Below are positions 10,826 through 19,940 of a stretch of DNA of 64,000 nt, one piece after another; the first letter of the stretch is position 1, and each line of letters begins with the position of its first letter. Made by a program: the position numbers and the translations under genes. The stretch covers positions 639,114 through 703,113 of the forward strand of contig RQSC01000027.1 in the NCBI GenBank assembly GCA_013416795.1. The letters are read 5' to 3'. The notes beneath the pieces are model-generated. The model searched no databases and was not told the origin of the DNA. It worked only from the letters and a program-made list of their open reading frames with translations. The DNA is from Prasinococcaceae sp. CCMP 1430. Taxonomy: Eukaryota; Prasinodermophyta; Palmophyllophyceae; Prasinococcales; Prasinococcaceae.

Positions 10826-11629
10826 TCAGAAGAAGTCGTCCTCATCGTCGCCGCCCGCAAAGTACATGTCAGCCATGGCGTCCTCGTCCTCGTCCGGAGG
10901 GGCGCGGCCCTCGATGTCGTCGGGCGCTGGTGGCTCAAAGTCATCGCCATCGATGTCATCTGGCGGCGGCGGGCCTGCGTCGAGCGCATCGCCCGCCTGT
11001 GCCAGTGGCTGCGTTTGGTGACGCTGCTCGCCCTGCTGCTGCTGCACGTCGTCGCCGCCGAGCTGTCCCACCCCGTCCGCGGCTGCGGCTGCTTCCTCCT
11101 CCCCTGCGCGCTTGGGGCCGAGACCCTTCGCTGCGAGTTCGTCGTTGCGCGCAGCCGAAAGGAAGTTGTGCACCTTCTTCTTCGCGCCTATGTGTGCCAC
11201 CCTCTCCACGAATTGGGCGTACGGCAGCTGCGGGTAGAAGCGTGCGTGCCACGCCTGGTAGAAGCCTAGGATGCGCTCGAGGTCGATGGCCTCGCAACGC
11301 TTGCGCTTGTGGCTCTGGAGCTGGCCCAGCACAGACGGCGCGCGCTTGTACACGTCCAACACGCCCCTCTCGCCGCACAGCAGGATCTCGTTCAGAGGCG
11401 GGCGCCGCTTGACGATGCGCTTCGGCTTCGCGTCGGCCGCGAGGTCCGCGGCGGCCTCGGCCATCTGGCTGCCCGCGGCCGCGGCCGCGCCGACGGCGTC
11501 GAAGCCGTCTCCGATGGCGGCCGCCGCGTCGGCGCCGGCGGTGTCCCCCCGCGTCAGCTCCAGCATCGCCTGCTCGAAAGAGGCCATTTCCTGCGCCATC
11601 GCGCCGCGCGTCGCGCCCGCGCCCAGCAC
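10826..11629 (-). CDS. TIPIN: TIPIN/Swi3/Csm3-type replication fork protection protein
   Basis: This is a single open frame of 267 residues. The central RRPPLNEILLCGERGVLDVYK, then FYQAWHARFYPQLPYAQFVE and KKVHNF segments, match the Swi3 domain of TIPIN/Csm3/Swi3. That protein pairs with Timeless/Tof1 at replication forks, stabilises stalled forks and supports the S-phase checkpoint. The N-terminus is Ala-rich. The C-terminus is strongly acidic with Asp/Glu and PPDDID blocks and a Gln run, and is probably disordered; RPA-binding motifs are usual there. The start could be the ATG at 11629 or one a few codons downstream. It is convergent with the FAH gene (about 110 bases between stops) and divergent from the coiled-coil gene. 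Confidence 0.75.
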   Translation of the reverse strand: MLGAGATRGAMAQEMASFEQAMLELTRGDTAGADAAAAIGDGFDAVGAAAAAGSQMAEAAADLAADAKPKRIVKRRPPLNEILLCGERGVLDVYKRAPSVLGQLQSHKRKRCEAIDLERILGFYQAWHARFYPQLPYAQFVERVAHIGAKKKVHNFLSAARNDELAAKGLGPKRAGEEEAAAAADGVGQLGGDDVQQQQGEQRHQTQPLAQAGDALDAGPPPPDDIDGDDFEPPAPDDIEGRAPPDEDEDAMADMYFAGGDDEDDFF

Positions 11630-11924
11630 GGCGAGCCCCGCCCCTTACTTCCCCTCCTTGACACCCCGCGCGCCTGCTCGCGCGCTCTGTGGCGCCGCGC
11701 CGCGCGGGAGGGGGGGAGGGAGGGGGGAGAGGTGGGTGGGGCTGGGGGCTTGCCCGCGCGCGCGAATTTCGCGTTCGAAAACGGCGCGGCGCCACATTTT
11801 TTTGTTTGTTTGTGTTTGCTCCCCCTATAACTCTCCCTCTCTCCCAAACCTCCCCTGGAAGCACTGCTGCAAGTCTCGAGGTTTGAGGTTGCGGAAGGGG
11901 TGCATTGGGTTTGAGGGTTTGCAG

Positions 11925-12330
11925 GCTGTCGCCGGAGCGTGTGGCGGACGACCGCGAGCTGCTCGCGGAGCGCGCGCTCGCCGCGGCGGGCGAGGACCTC
12001 AGCGCTGTTGGAAGACATGAGAGGGCGTACGCCGCCAAAGAAGCGCGGCTGCGCGGCGCCATACGTCAGCATCTCGACAAGGTGCGCGCGGTGGAAGCTG
12101 AGCTCACCACGTTGCGCCAGGAGATGACGCTCACGTCGCGCCCGAAGAAGGCCGCCATCGAGCACATGCGCTACAAGATCGAGGAGGCATCCGAGAGGTG
12201 CAAGCGCGCCAAGGCGAGGCACGAGGCGGCCGTCGCCCAAGAGGCCGCCGCGGCGGCGGCTGTCAAGCACGCGGAGGAGGAAAAGGTGCGCGACCGCTCA
12301 CGCCGCGGGGCGCACACCCCTACGCACGTG

Positions 12331-12368
<38 letters not shown>

Positions 12369-12920
12369 AACGCGTGGGCGTGTGGCACACGCGACGCGCC
12401 GCTGACACTCGAGGCGCCCACCGGCGGCCTCGTGCACAAACAGGACCGCCTGGCGAGGGATTTGGTGATGCTTGTCCAGCAGGACACCGACAAGGCATTC
12501 AGGCGAATGGAGCAGCTCACCACCCAGCTGGATGCGCTCATGAACACGACGCCGATGGCTGCGATGGAAGCGCAGGACCAGCTTGCGACAGGCGGGGAGG
12601 CGCCCGGCGCCGGTGAGGACGGGTCTGGAGAGCAGCAGCAACAATTCGAGCAGCAAGAAACGCGGCAAGAGGCAGAGCCGCAACCGGAGCAAACGCAGGA
12701 GCCGGCGCGCGCCGAAGCCGCGGAGCGCCAACGAGCACAGGAGGCGGCCTCGCGAGAGGCCGCCGCAAAGGCCAAACGCGCGGCGGCGGCCAAGGCGGCA
12801 CGCGCGGCGCACGTGAGTCCGATGGCCGGGCGTGCGAGGGGGCGCGCGCGGCCCGCGGGTGGCGTACCGCCGGCGAAGGTGCGGCTGGACACAGGTGCCG
12901 GGTTCACGGGCTTCGACTGA
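11925..12920 (+). CDS. Coiled-coil protein of unknown function
   Basis: Two exons are visible. One runs from a probable acceptor (TTTGCAG at 11916-11924) to KHAEEEK with a GTGCGC donor near 12286. The other begins after an acceptor near 12414 or 12447 and ends at 12920. The intron carries a CG run followed by a (GA)13 microsatellite (about 12344-12369). The protein is rich in Ala, Glu, Arg and Lys with heptad-like helices, a Gln/Glu-rich middle, an Ala/Lys helix and an Arg/Gly-rich tail ending GAGFTGFD. No catalytic motif is visible. There is no in-frame ATG in the first visible exon, so a 5' exon lies upstream, probably in the 11640-11915 divergent promoter region, which also holds G-rich tracts. 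Confidence 0.5.
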
Positions 12921-13261
12921 GCCCCCAAGGCCCCCCCTCGGTCGGGGACGCGCGCTCGCCGCGTCCGCGCAGTGGCACGCCGCTGAGTGTATAATCCCAA
13001 GCTTATATTTGTTCTTCTGTGGTGTCTCTATACGAAGTAGTCACTGCGTGTCGCTCGGTTAATAGGGTGGGCGCGTCGTTCTCGCCTCATTATTTGTGTA
13101 CATCTGCTTGGATGAGCTCGCGCTCCTAGTAGTGTCTCACGCACGCTCTGCGTCACCTCTTCAATGGCGTGCTGTCTCACGTACTTCACGCGCGCGCCTT
13201 GGGTGCGTCAGTGTTTGCTTCATCGAGGCCGACATCGTCCGCCATCCGCGGCCGCGCCTGC

Positions 13262-15058
13262 TCAGAATCCGAGGTCGTGGAAGAGGTCGTCGTCTTCGAA
13301 CAGTGTCAACGCCGACGGCAGTTCGCTCATCACATGGTTGGGCCCTCCGCCGTAGCCCATGGACTGGGCGGACATGGGTGGCATCGGCAGCGCACCCATC
13401 GGCGCGCCGCTTCCTCCCATGGCTTGCCCAGGCGCCCCGCCCATGGCGTTGTATCCCGCCCAGCCGCTCATCTGCGCGCCGTACGCGCCGCTGCTGCTGC
13501 CGCTCGCGGCCATCGCTGGCAGCCGCTGCTGCGAGTGCATCGCCATCACGTCGCCGCCATAGGCGTTGTACTGCCCCGGCGGCACGGCGCCGGCGCCCAA
13601 CGGACCCTGGAGCTGCTGCTGCTGCCCCTGCTGGTACACGCCGGCGCTCTCCTCCGGAGACAGGGCACCCACGAACGGAAGCATGCCGTCCACGTTGCCA
13701 ACGGCGCCCGCGCCGCCCATGGCAAAGCCCATGCCCGGCGCCGCGTGCTGCATACCCATGACGTGCCCCATGCCTGACGGCCCGGCCAGCCCCTCCGCCA
13801 TGTCACTGAGCATGTTGCCGTCCGCGGAGCTCTCGATGCCGCCCGAGGCGGAGTCCGCAGCTGAGTCCGTCGACGTCACCGCCTTCAGCGGAGCCTCCGA
13901 CAGCGCGGCCGCCTTTCGCGCCGCGCGTTGGATGGAGGCAGGGCCCAGGTGGTTGGCCACCAGCGCTTCCTTGAAGTTGACGCGCGCCTGCACACCACGC
14001 AGCGCAACGGCCACGTTGTCGTACGCTCGCGCGGCCCGCATCTCGTCGCGGAAGTAGCCGATGTGTCGCAGCTTGCCGTCGCCCAGCGTGCGGATGGTCG
14101 CGCGCCACTTCTTCTGCGAGCGGTCGAAGTACACGCCGAGGTACTTGGACTGTTTCTTGGGCTCGGTCGCCTTGACGATCGAGTCGTTGGCCGGATCCTC
14201 GACGTCCGGGCCCTGGCCCTCGGGGAAGTTGCACAGCGCGTCGGGGCCGAGGTGCTTGCGCGCGAGCGCGTCGTGCGCGACGGCCGCCTGCTCCTCGGTG
14301 CGGTACGAGCCGAACTGGTGTCGCGACACGTCGGGGATCTTCTTGTAAAGCCGCCACGACTTGGAGTGGTGGTCGCGGTACACGCCGCGGTAGATGCTCA
14401 CCTTGCGCTTGGTGGGCTCGCGCAGCGCGCCGCGCGTCAGGTCGGCCGCGCCAGCGCGCGGCGTCTTGCTGGCCGCCTTCTTCGCCGGCGCCTTGGCGTC
14501 CCCCCCGTCCGCGTGGCCGCCGTCGTCGCCCGCGGCGGCGCCCTCGCCCGCGTCTGCCGATTGCTCCGCGGGGCCGCCCACGGTCTGCACGCCGGTGCGC
14601 GCGTAGAACTCCGGCTCGAAGTTCGTCCTCGCGCCGGGCACCCCGAGCTCGATCACGGCCTTGTCGTACGTCTGCGCCGCCTCCTCCTCGTCGACGTAGT
14701 ACCCGAAGTGCTTGTTGTTGCCGCCCATGCGCACGAACACCTTCCACTTGCGCGACTGCTTGTCCCAGCAGACGCCCTTGTACGCGCTGCTGGGCTGCTT
14801 GCGGCCATCCGCGCCGCCGCCCTCGTCCGCGCCCTTGCCGCCGCCGCCCGCCTCGGGCTGCTTGCCCTTGTCGGCCGCCTTGGCCGCCTTGGCCGCGGCG
14901 GCGGCGGCGGCGGCGGGCGGCTTGGCCGAGCCCCTGTCCCTCCTCGCGCCTCCGGACCTCGACTTGTGCTCGCCGCTGCGCCGCGGCTTCTTCGCCGGCG
15001 GGGGCTTCGCCTCCGCAGGGGAGGGACGCTTGGCGGACGCGCGCGCCGCGGGCGCTCC
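13262..15058 (-). CDS. Triple-AP2-domain transcription factor, 5' end missing
   Basis: The frame is open from the single N at 15059 to a stop at 13262, giving at least 598 residues without a start. The Lys/Arg/Pro-rich N-terminal part has nuclear-signal-like KKPRRS. Three AP2/ERF DNA-binding domains follow: YKGVCWDKQSRKWKVFV..., YRGVYRDHHSKSWRLYK... and YLGVYFDRSQKKWRATI.... Each keeps the GVxxD and W residues of the beta-sheet and an AAxxYD/AAxAHD helix. The C-terminal half is rich in Gly, Met, Gln and Pro, typical of an activation region. AP2 proteins regulate transcription by binding GC-rich DNA. The loss of the start coincides with N15059, beyond which an unrelated gene on the other strand begins. 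Confidence 0.85.
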   Translation of the reverse strand, partial: GAPAARASAKRPSPAEAKPPPAKKPRRSGEHKSRSGGARRDRGSAKPPAAAAAAAAKAAKAADKGKQPEAGGGGKGADEGGGADGRKQPSSAYKGVCWDKQSRKWKVFVRMGGNNKHFGYYVDEEEAAQTYDKAVIELGVPGARTNFEPEFYARTGVQTVGGPAEQSADAGEGAAAGDDGGHADGGDAKAPAKKAASKTPRAGAADLTRGALREPTKRKVSIYRGVYRDHHSKSWRLYKKIPDVSRHQFGSYRTEEQAAVAHDALARKHLGPDALCNFPEGQGPDVEDPANDSIVKATEPKKQSKYLGVYFDRSQKKWRATIRTLGDGKLRHIGYFRDEMRAARAYDNVAVALRGVQARVNFKEALVANHLGPASIQRAARKAAALSEAPLKAVTSTDSAADSASGGIESSADGNMLSDMAEGLAGPSGMGHVMGMQHAAPGMGFAMGGAGAVGNVDGMLPFVGALSPEESAGVYQQGQQQQLQGPLGAGAVPPGQYNAYGGDVMAMHSQQRLPAMAASGSSSGAYGAQMSGWAGYNAMGGAPGQAMGGSGAPMGALPMPPMSAQSMGYGGGPNHVMSELPSALTLFEDDDLFHDLGF

Positions 15059-15059
15059 N
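15059..15059. other. Single-N assembly join
   Basis: A lone N separates the interior of an AP2 gene (minus strand) from the interior of a cysteine synthase gene (plus strand). Both genes are truncated at the same base, so unknown sequence is missing and the true distance between the two sides is not one base. Confidence 0.85.
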
Positions 15060-15060
15060 G

Positions 15061-15840
15061 GACGGGACGGGGGCGGAAATATGCGAGCAGCTCGAGGCGC
15101 AGTGGGGCATGCGGCCGGCGGACGGCTCGCGGCTGGCTTTCATATGCGGCGCGGGCACGGGAGGCACGCTCGCTGGCGTGCACGCGGCGCTGTGCGAGCG
15201 GTTCGCAGGCGCGCGAGCGTTCCTCGCCGACCCGCAGGGTTCGTCCCTCTTCAATCGCGTGGTGAAGGGGGTCCTGTACACGCGCGAGGAGGCCGAGGGG
15301 AAGAGGCGGGCGAATCCGTTCGATACGGTCGTCGAAGGTGTGTGCGCGCGACGCTGCGGCCCCAGGGCCGCGCCTGCAGCAGTGGCCGTCGCGTCAGGTG
15401 CTGCCGTCGAAAGCTCACCCCACACCCTCGCGCGGCACTGCCCTCCTCGCCATCCCCGCGCGGCGCAATGCCGCCCTGCGCGTAGGGGTGGGACTCAACC
15501 GCCTGACGGCCAACTTCTCGCTGGTGGTCGACCAGCTCGCCGGCGCCGCGCGCGTGAGCGACCGCGAGGCCGTCCTGATGGCGCGATACCTCCGGGCGCG
15601 CGAGGGACTCTGGGTGGGCTCGAGCTCCGCCATCAACGCCGCCGCCGCGACCAAGCTCGCGCGCGCCCTCGGTCCGGGGCACACGGTCGTCACGGTGCTG
15701 TGCGACGGAGGGCACAGGCACCTGAGCAAGTTCTGGAGCGACGAGTACTTGGCGGGCGTCGGCCTGGGCGTCGAGGAGGCGTTCGAGAGGCGGATGCTCG
15801 AGCGCGCGTGCGGCGCCGAATTGTCGGAGCGCGGGGGGGT
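15061..15840 (+). CDS. Cysteine synthase (O-acetylserine sulfhydrylase family), C-terminal part
   Basis: The reading is join(<15061..15337, 15486..>15840). The first visible residues are DGTGAEICEQ, then ICGAGTGGTLAGV. This is the TGPEIWEQ...GTGGT region about 180-200 residues into fold-type II cysteine synthases. The intron (GTGTGC donor, GCGTAG acceptor) joins VVEG to VGLNRLTANF, matching the family's VEGIG segment. WVGSSSAINAAAATKLA, TVVTVLCDGGHRHLSKFW and a final SDEYL complete the domain. The enzyme makes cysteine from O-acetylserine and sulfide with PLP. The PLP lysine and substrate loop lie in the missing part before N15059. The stop codon is unclear: the frame stays open to 16513 but the reading after about 15840 is low-complexity and not family-like. 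Confidence 0.78.
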
Positions 15841-17003
15841 TTCGCGTCGACGGCGCCGCGAAACCGCGGGCGATTCGCAGTGCTCGTCGATGCGCGCGGC
15901 GAGCGCGCGCCTTCAGCGGCTTTTCCCGCGGCATCTGGAGGGGCGCGCGCGCGCGCGTGGCGCGCCGGGCTCCACGTGGGCAGCGCCGTCGCGCTCCCAT
16001 CGTTCCTTCACCCAAAATAAAGATGAAATGTACCCACGGGAGATCATGTCTGCGCATGCGGCGAGTGCGGGCGCTCCCGCCGCGCTGGCGCGTGTGGCCC
16101 GCGTGCGCCCTGGCGCCGCGAGCGCTTTTCCCCCTCGCCCGCCTCGCCCCCGCCCTCCGCGCGCCGCCGCCGACGGGATCGAATCCTGCGGCCGCGCGCC
16201 CCAGTGTCCCGGGGTCGGTCCCAGCGGGCGCCGCGGCCACACGCGCGGCCACACTACCACTCCGCCCGGCTCGACCGACCACACGCGCCGGGAGACACGC
16301 GCACAGACACACGCGCCACGCGCAGACGCACACACACGACGCGAGAGCGCATGCAGCAGCCTGTGCCTCATCACAAGGACTGTAAGCCGGTGCGAAGTGC
16401 GAAGCGCGGTACCGCGGGAAAACATCCAACGTACCGTCAGGGTTCGAGGTTTGGTATCGTCGCAATTGGATGTGACGGCGGGGTCGTCGCCGGATGGGTC
16501 GGGGTTGGGCTGAAACGTGTGGCCACCGCCCGGCACACGCCTCTGCAGCAACGCCGAGCCTGCCGAGCTGGCTGCCGCTGCCGCTGCTGCTGCTGCGTGT
16601 GCATGGGCTCACGTTGGGGAGGCCGCAGGGGCGGCTCGCTCGCAGGCTCGTGCCGCGCATGCTCGCGCGTGACGACAACGTGTGCTGCGAGCGTCGGCGT
16701 GCTGGCCCCTGCACGCTCGGCCCCATCCCTCCCTGCGGTGTGTGCAGGCGACGGACCCGCGCGGCCTCGCGGGAGGATCTTCGGCCCGCGGCGCGTCACT
16801 GCCGCGAGTCACTGCTGGGGCCTTTGAGGTTAAATTAAAAACGGGTTTGAACTTTGTATATAATTTCATTCATTTTGAGCTACGGCGGCGTGGGTGGGTT
16901 GGGGTTGGGGGCGCGCGCGGCGGCGCCGCGCGCAGCACTTCGGCGAGCGCGCCCGCGGGGTGACGGTCGCGCGTACACCCCCGCGTGCGGGGGGGGGGGG
17001 GGG
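15841..17003. other. Non-coding stretch with a TATA-like element before a gap
   Basis: This is 3' flank of cysteine synthase (AATAAA at about 16016) followed by GC-rich sequence with CA/CG-rich runs near 16290-16350. An unusually AT-rich patch at 16832-16880 contains TATATAA at about 16857-16863 and could be the core promoter of the ankyrin gene that starts inside or beyond the gap. The stretch ends in 15 consecutive Gs. Confidence 0.5.
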
Positions 17004-17294
17004 NNNNNNNNNNNNNNNNNNNNNNNNNNNNNNNNNNNNNNNNNNNNNNNNNNNNNNNNNNNNNNNNNNNNNNNNNNNNNNNNNNNNNNNNNNNNNNNNN
17101 NNNNNNNNNNNNNNNNNNNNNNNNNNNNNNNNNNNNNNNNNNNNNNNNNNNNNNNNNNNNNNNNNNNNNNNNNNNNNNNNNNNNNNNNNNNNNNNNNNNN
17201 NNNNNNNNNNNNNNNNNNNNNNNNNNNNNNNNNNNNNNNNNNNNNNNNNNNNNNNNNNNNNNNNNNNNNNNNNNNNNNNNNNNNNNNNNNNNNN
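17004..17294. other. Assembly gap (291 Ns) with poly-G edge
   Basis: Undetermined sequence, preceded by a run of 15 Gs at 16989-17003. The start of the ankyrin gene is probably within it. Confidence 0.99.
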
Positions 17295-18391
17295 GCGCGC
17301 GCGACCCGGTGCGCGCGAACGCGTCGAGCAGGAGGCGTCGCTCGCGCCACTTCCTGGCGCGCGACGTGAGCACCCCGGCGCAGCTGCGGTGGGCCGCGCG
17401 CGAGTGCATGTGGGCGCAGCCGCTCGGCGTGGGGGACACCCGCCCGCCGCGCGACCTGCGCGACCCGCGGCTCACGGCGGCGGCGGCCCGCAGCGGCCAC
17501 ACGAGCGTGCTCAAGTACCTCGTCCACGAGCGCCGCTGCCCGGTGGACGAGCGCGCCTGCGCGGGGGCCGCCGCCAACGGCGACCTGGAGGCGCTGCGCT
17601 GGCTGCGCGAGCAGTGCAACTGCCCCTGGGACCGCCGCACGCCGGCCCTGGCGGCCGAGGGGGGGCACCTCGACGTGCTCAAGTACTGTCGCAGCGCCGA
17701 GGACGAGGCGCAGCGCTGCCCGTGGGATAGCTGGACGTGCGCGCAGGCCGCGCACAGCGGACAGATGGAGGTGCTCATGTGGGCGAACACGAACGGCTGC
17801 CCGCACGGCGACTCGAAGACCATCACGGTGGCCGCCGGGCGCGGCGACCTGGCGATGGTCATGTGGTGCGAGCGCAACGGCTTCCCGTGGGACGACCGCA
17901 CCGCGATGGCGGCGTGCGAGGGCGGGCACCTCGAGGTGCTCAAGTACGTGCACGAGTACGGGTGCCCGTGGAGCGAGGCGTGCTTCGCGATTGCGGCGGC
18001 CGAGGGGCACGTGGAGGTGCTCAAGTACCTCCTGGAGGAGGGCTGCCCGTGGAACACGGACGCCGTGAACGAGGCGGCCGGGGCGGGGCAGCTCGGCGCG
18101 CTCGCGTGGCTGCACGAGGAGGGCGCCCCCTGGGACGCCGCCGTGTGCGCCTTCGCCGCGCGCAACGGGAACCTCGCGGTCCTCAAGTGGCTGCGCGAAC
18201 ACGGGGCGCCGTGGGACTTCCGCGTGCGCGCGTTCGCGGACGCCCGCGGCCACACCAAGCTGCTGCGCTGGGCGCTCGATAACGGCGTGCCCGCCCACTT
18301 CGATCCCGCGAACCTCGAGGAGATCGACGAGGACGCGCTCCTGGACGCCGAGGACGGCTTCGCGGAGGTCGAGCCCCAGCAGATGGACTGA
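17295..18391 (+). CDS. Ankyrin-repeat protein of the CPW type, 5' end in gap
   Basis: About 365 residues remain after the gap. At least nine repeats of about 27-35 residues follow the pattern AA..GHLEVLKYL.E.GCPWD (for example GGHLEVLKYVHEYGCPWSE and EGHVEVLKYLLEEGCPWNT). This Cys-Pro-Trp variety of ankyrin-like repeat is abundant in stramenopile and haptophyte genomes and in giant DNA viruses. Such repeats mediate protein binding; no other domain is visible. The acidic tail ends in DEDALLDAEDGFAEVEPQQMD without a membrane segment. Exchange with a large virus is conceivable for this family but cannot be judged from one gene. Codon and base use match the neighbours. Confidence 0.8.
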
Positions 18392-18923
18392 TGTGCAGCT
18401 CCCGCAAGCCAGCGGTTGAGCGCGACGGAGAGATGAGGGCGCCCGCGCGACCATGTGGAGTGCGCGCAATTAACGCGTCCCTGCGTGAGGACCAGCCAAG
18501 GCAACAGTTTTCCTCGTCATGCGCCGCCTCGCGTGCGGCGACGCTTGTTGTCTCTATCAAAGTATGTAACGCGAAGAAGGATACTGCCAACTAGTACTAC
18601 ACGCGCGCAGCGCATCCGCCGATTGGCGGCCGAGCTCGAGACCTTGGCCGGCGCCTCTTTCCCAGCAGCGACGAGGATGGCGTCGCGCTCGATGCCCCCT
18701 GTGAGGACAGTGAGGCGCGGCAGCAGGCGGTGGGACCCGCCGATTCTTGTGAGGTGCGAGGCGACCCTCGAGGCCTCGACGCCCCGGCACGCGCCACCCC
18801 TCGCCGACAAACTCGCCCGTGGTTCACTCTCACAACAATTTGAACATACGAATGTCGTCTTTGTTTTGCGTCGCGGCGCGATGCGAATGTGATGACATGA
18901 CGATGTGATGGCGGTTGATTTTG
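18392..18923. other. Intergenic, no gene seen
   Basis: Several short open frames occur but none has a recognisable motif or splice continuity. The last 90 bases (18835-18923), immediately before the ISCA1 ATG, are comparatively AT-rich and are probably its promoter. Confidence 0.45.
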
Positions 18924-19775
18924 ATGGCGGCTTCAAACGTTCGTGTGCCGGTGACTTCGGGTTGGGGGGAAAGGGGGGCACACGCGCCGTGCCGTGCCGC
19001 CCCGGTGGCGTGCATTTTGACCTCGCTTTGGCGAGATGGGAGATCCGCCTGCGCGCGAGGGCGAGCGCGCGCGCGCTGCTGCCACACGGTGCGCGGGGCG
19101 CGGGCGGGCGCGGGACGCGCGGCGCGCAAGCAGGCGGTCGAGCTGACCGACGCGGCGGTGCGGCGCGTGCGCGAGCTGCTCGAGGGGCGCGGCGCGGCGT
19201 TCCTCAAGCTGGGCGTGCGCACGCGCGGGTGCAACGGCATGACGTACACGATGAACTACGCCGACGAGAAGGCCAAGTTCGACGAGGTGCGTTCGCGACG
19301 CGCTGCGGTGCGCCCCGCGCCTGCGACGGGCGCGCCACTCGCTCCGCCTGGCGCGCTCTGTGAAAGCTCCGATGTCGAGCTCTACTCGAGCCACGCGGCT
19401 GCGATGGGCGCACGCGATCGGCGTGTCCGTTGCTGACCGAATGCTCGCCTTCCCTGCCACCGAACCCCTTCTCACCGCACGTGTTGGCGTCTGTGTGCGT
19501 GTATGCGTGCGCGCGCGCGTGCGCACTCGCGCATGTGCATGTGCATGTGCATGTGTGTGCGTGTGTGTCTGTGGGCCGCGCAGGTGGTGTCGCAGGACGG
19601 CGTCACGGTGCTGATTGAGCCCAAGGCGCTCATGCACATCATCGGCACGCGCATGGACTACGTGGAAGACCGGATACGCTCCGAGTTCACGTTCGACAAT
19701 CCGAACGCGGCCGGCAGCTGCGGGTGCGGCGAGTCGTTCAACCCTATCGAGAACCCCCTGAAGATCCGGCGATGA
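18924..19775 (+). CDS. ISCA1: A-type iron-sulfur carrier ISCA1 (HesB/IscA family)
   Basis: The reading is join(18924..19286, 19584..19775), 184 residues. The intron has a GTGCGT donor and CCGCGCAG acceptor in phase 0, joining KFDE to [16 protein letters not shown]. The three cysteines of the family are present: RTRGCNGM and the C-terminal GSCGCGESF. The segment [20 protein letters not shown] is diagnostic of ISCA1. The first ~75 residues are rich in Arg and Ala and nearly free of acids, fitting a mitochondrial (or plastid) targeting sequence. ISCA1 works with ISCA2 and IBA57 in making [4Fe-4S] clusters. The intron contains long alternating TG/CG/CATG repeats (about 19490-19575). Confidence 0.88.
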
Positions 19776-19940
19776 GCGGCGAGCTGCGCCACTGGCGCCC
19801 CCGCCACGTGCGGCCCCGCACGGCGATATTGAGAGGGCGCACGGCGCCACGGGGCGCGCCCAGGCGCCGGCGCGGACTGGAAGCGCGCGCGCACACACAT
19901 AGGCGAGATGTACATTATTTTTTGTTACTTGTTCGGGCGC

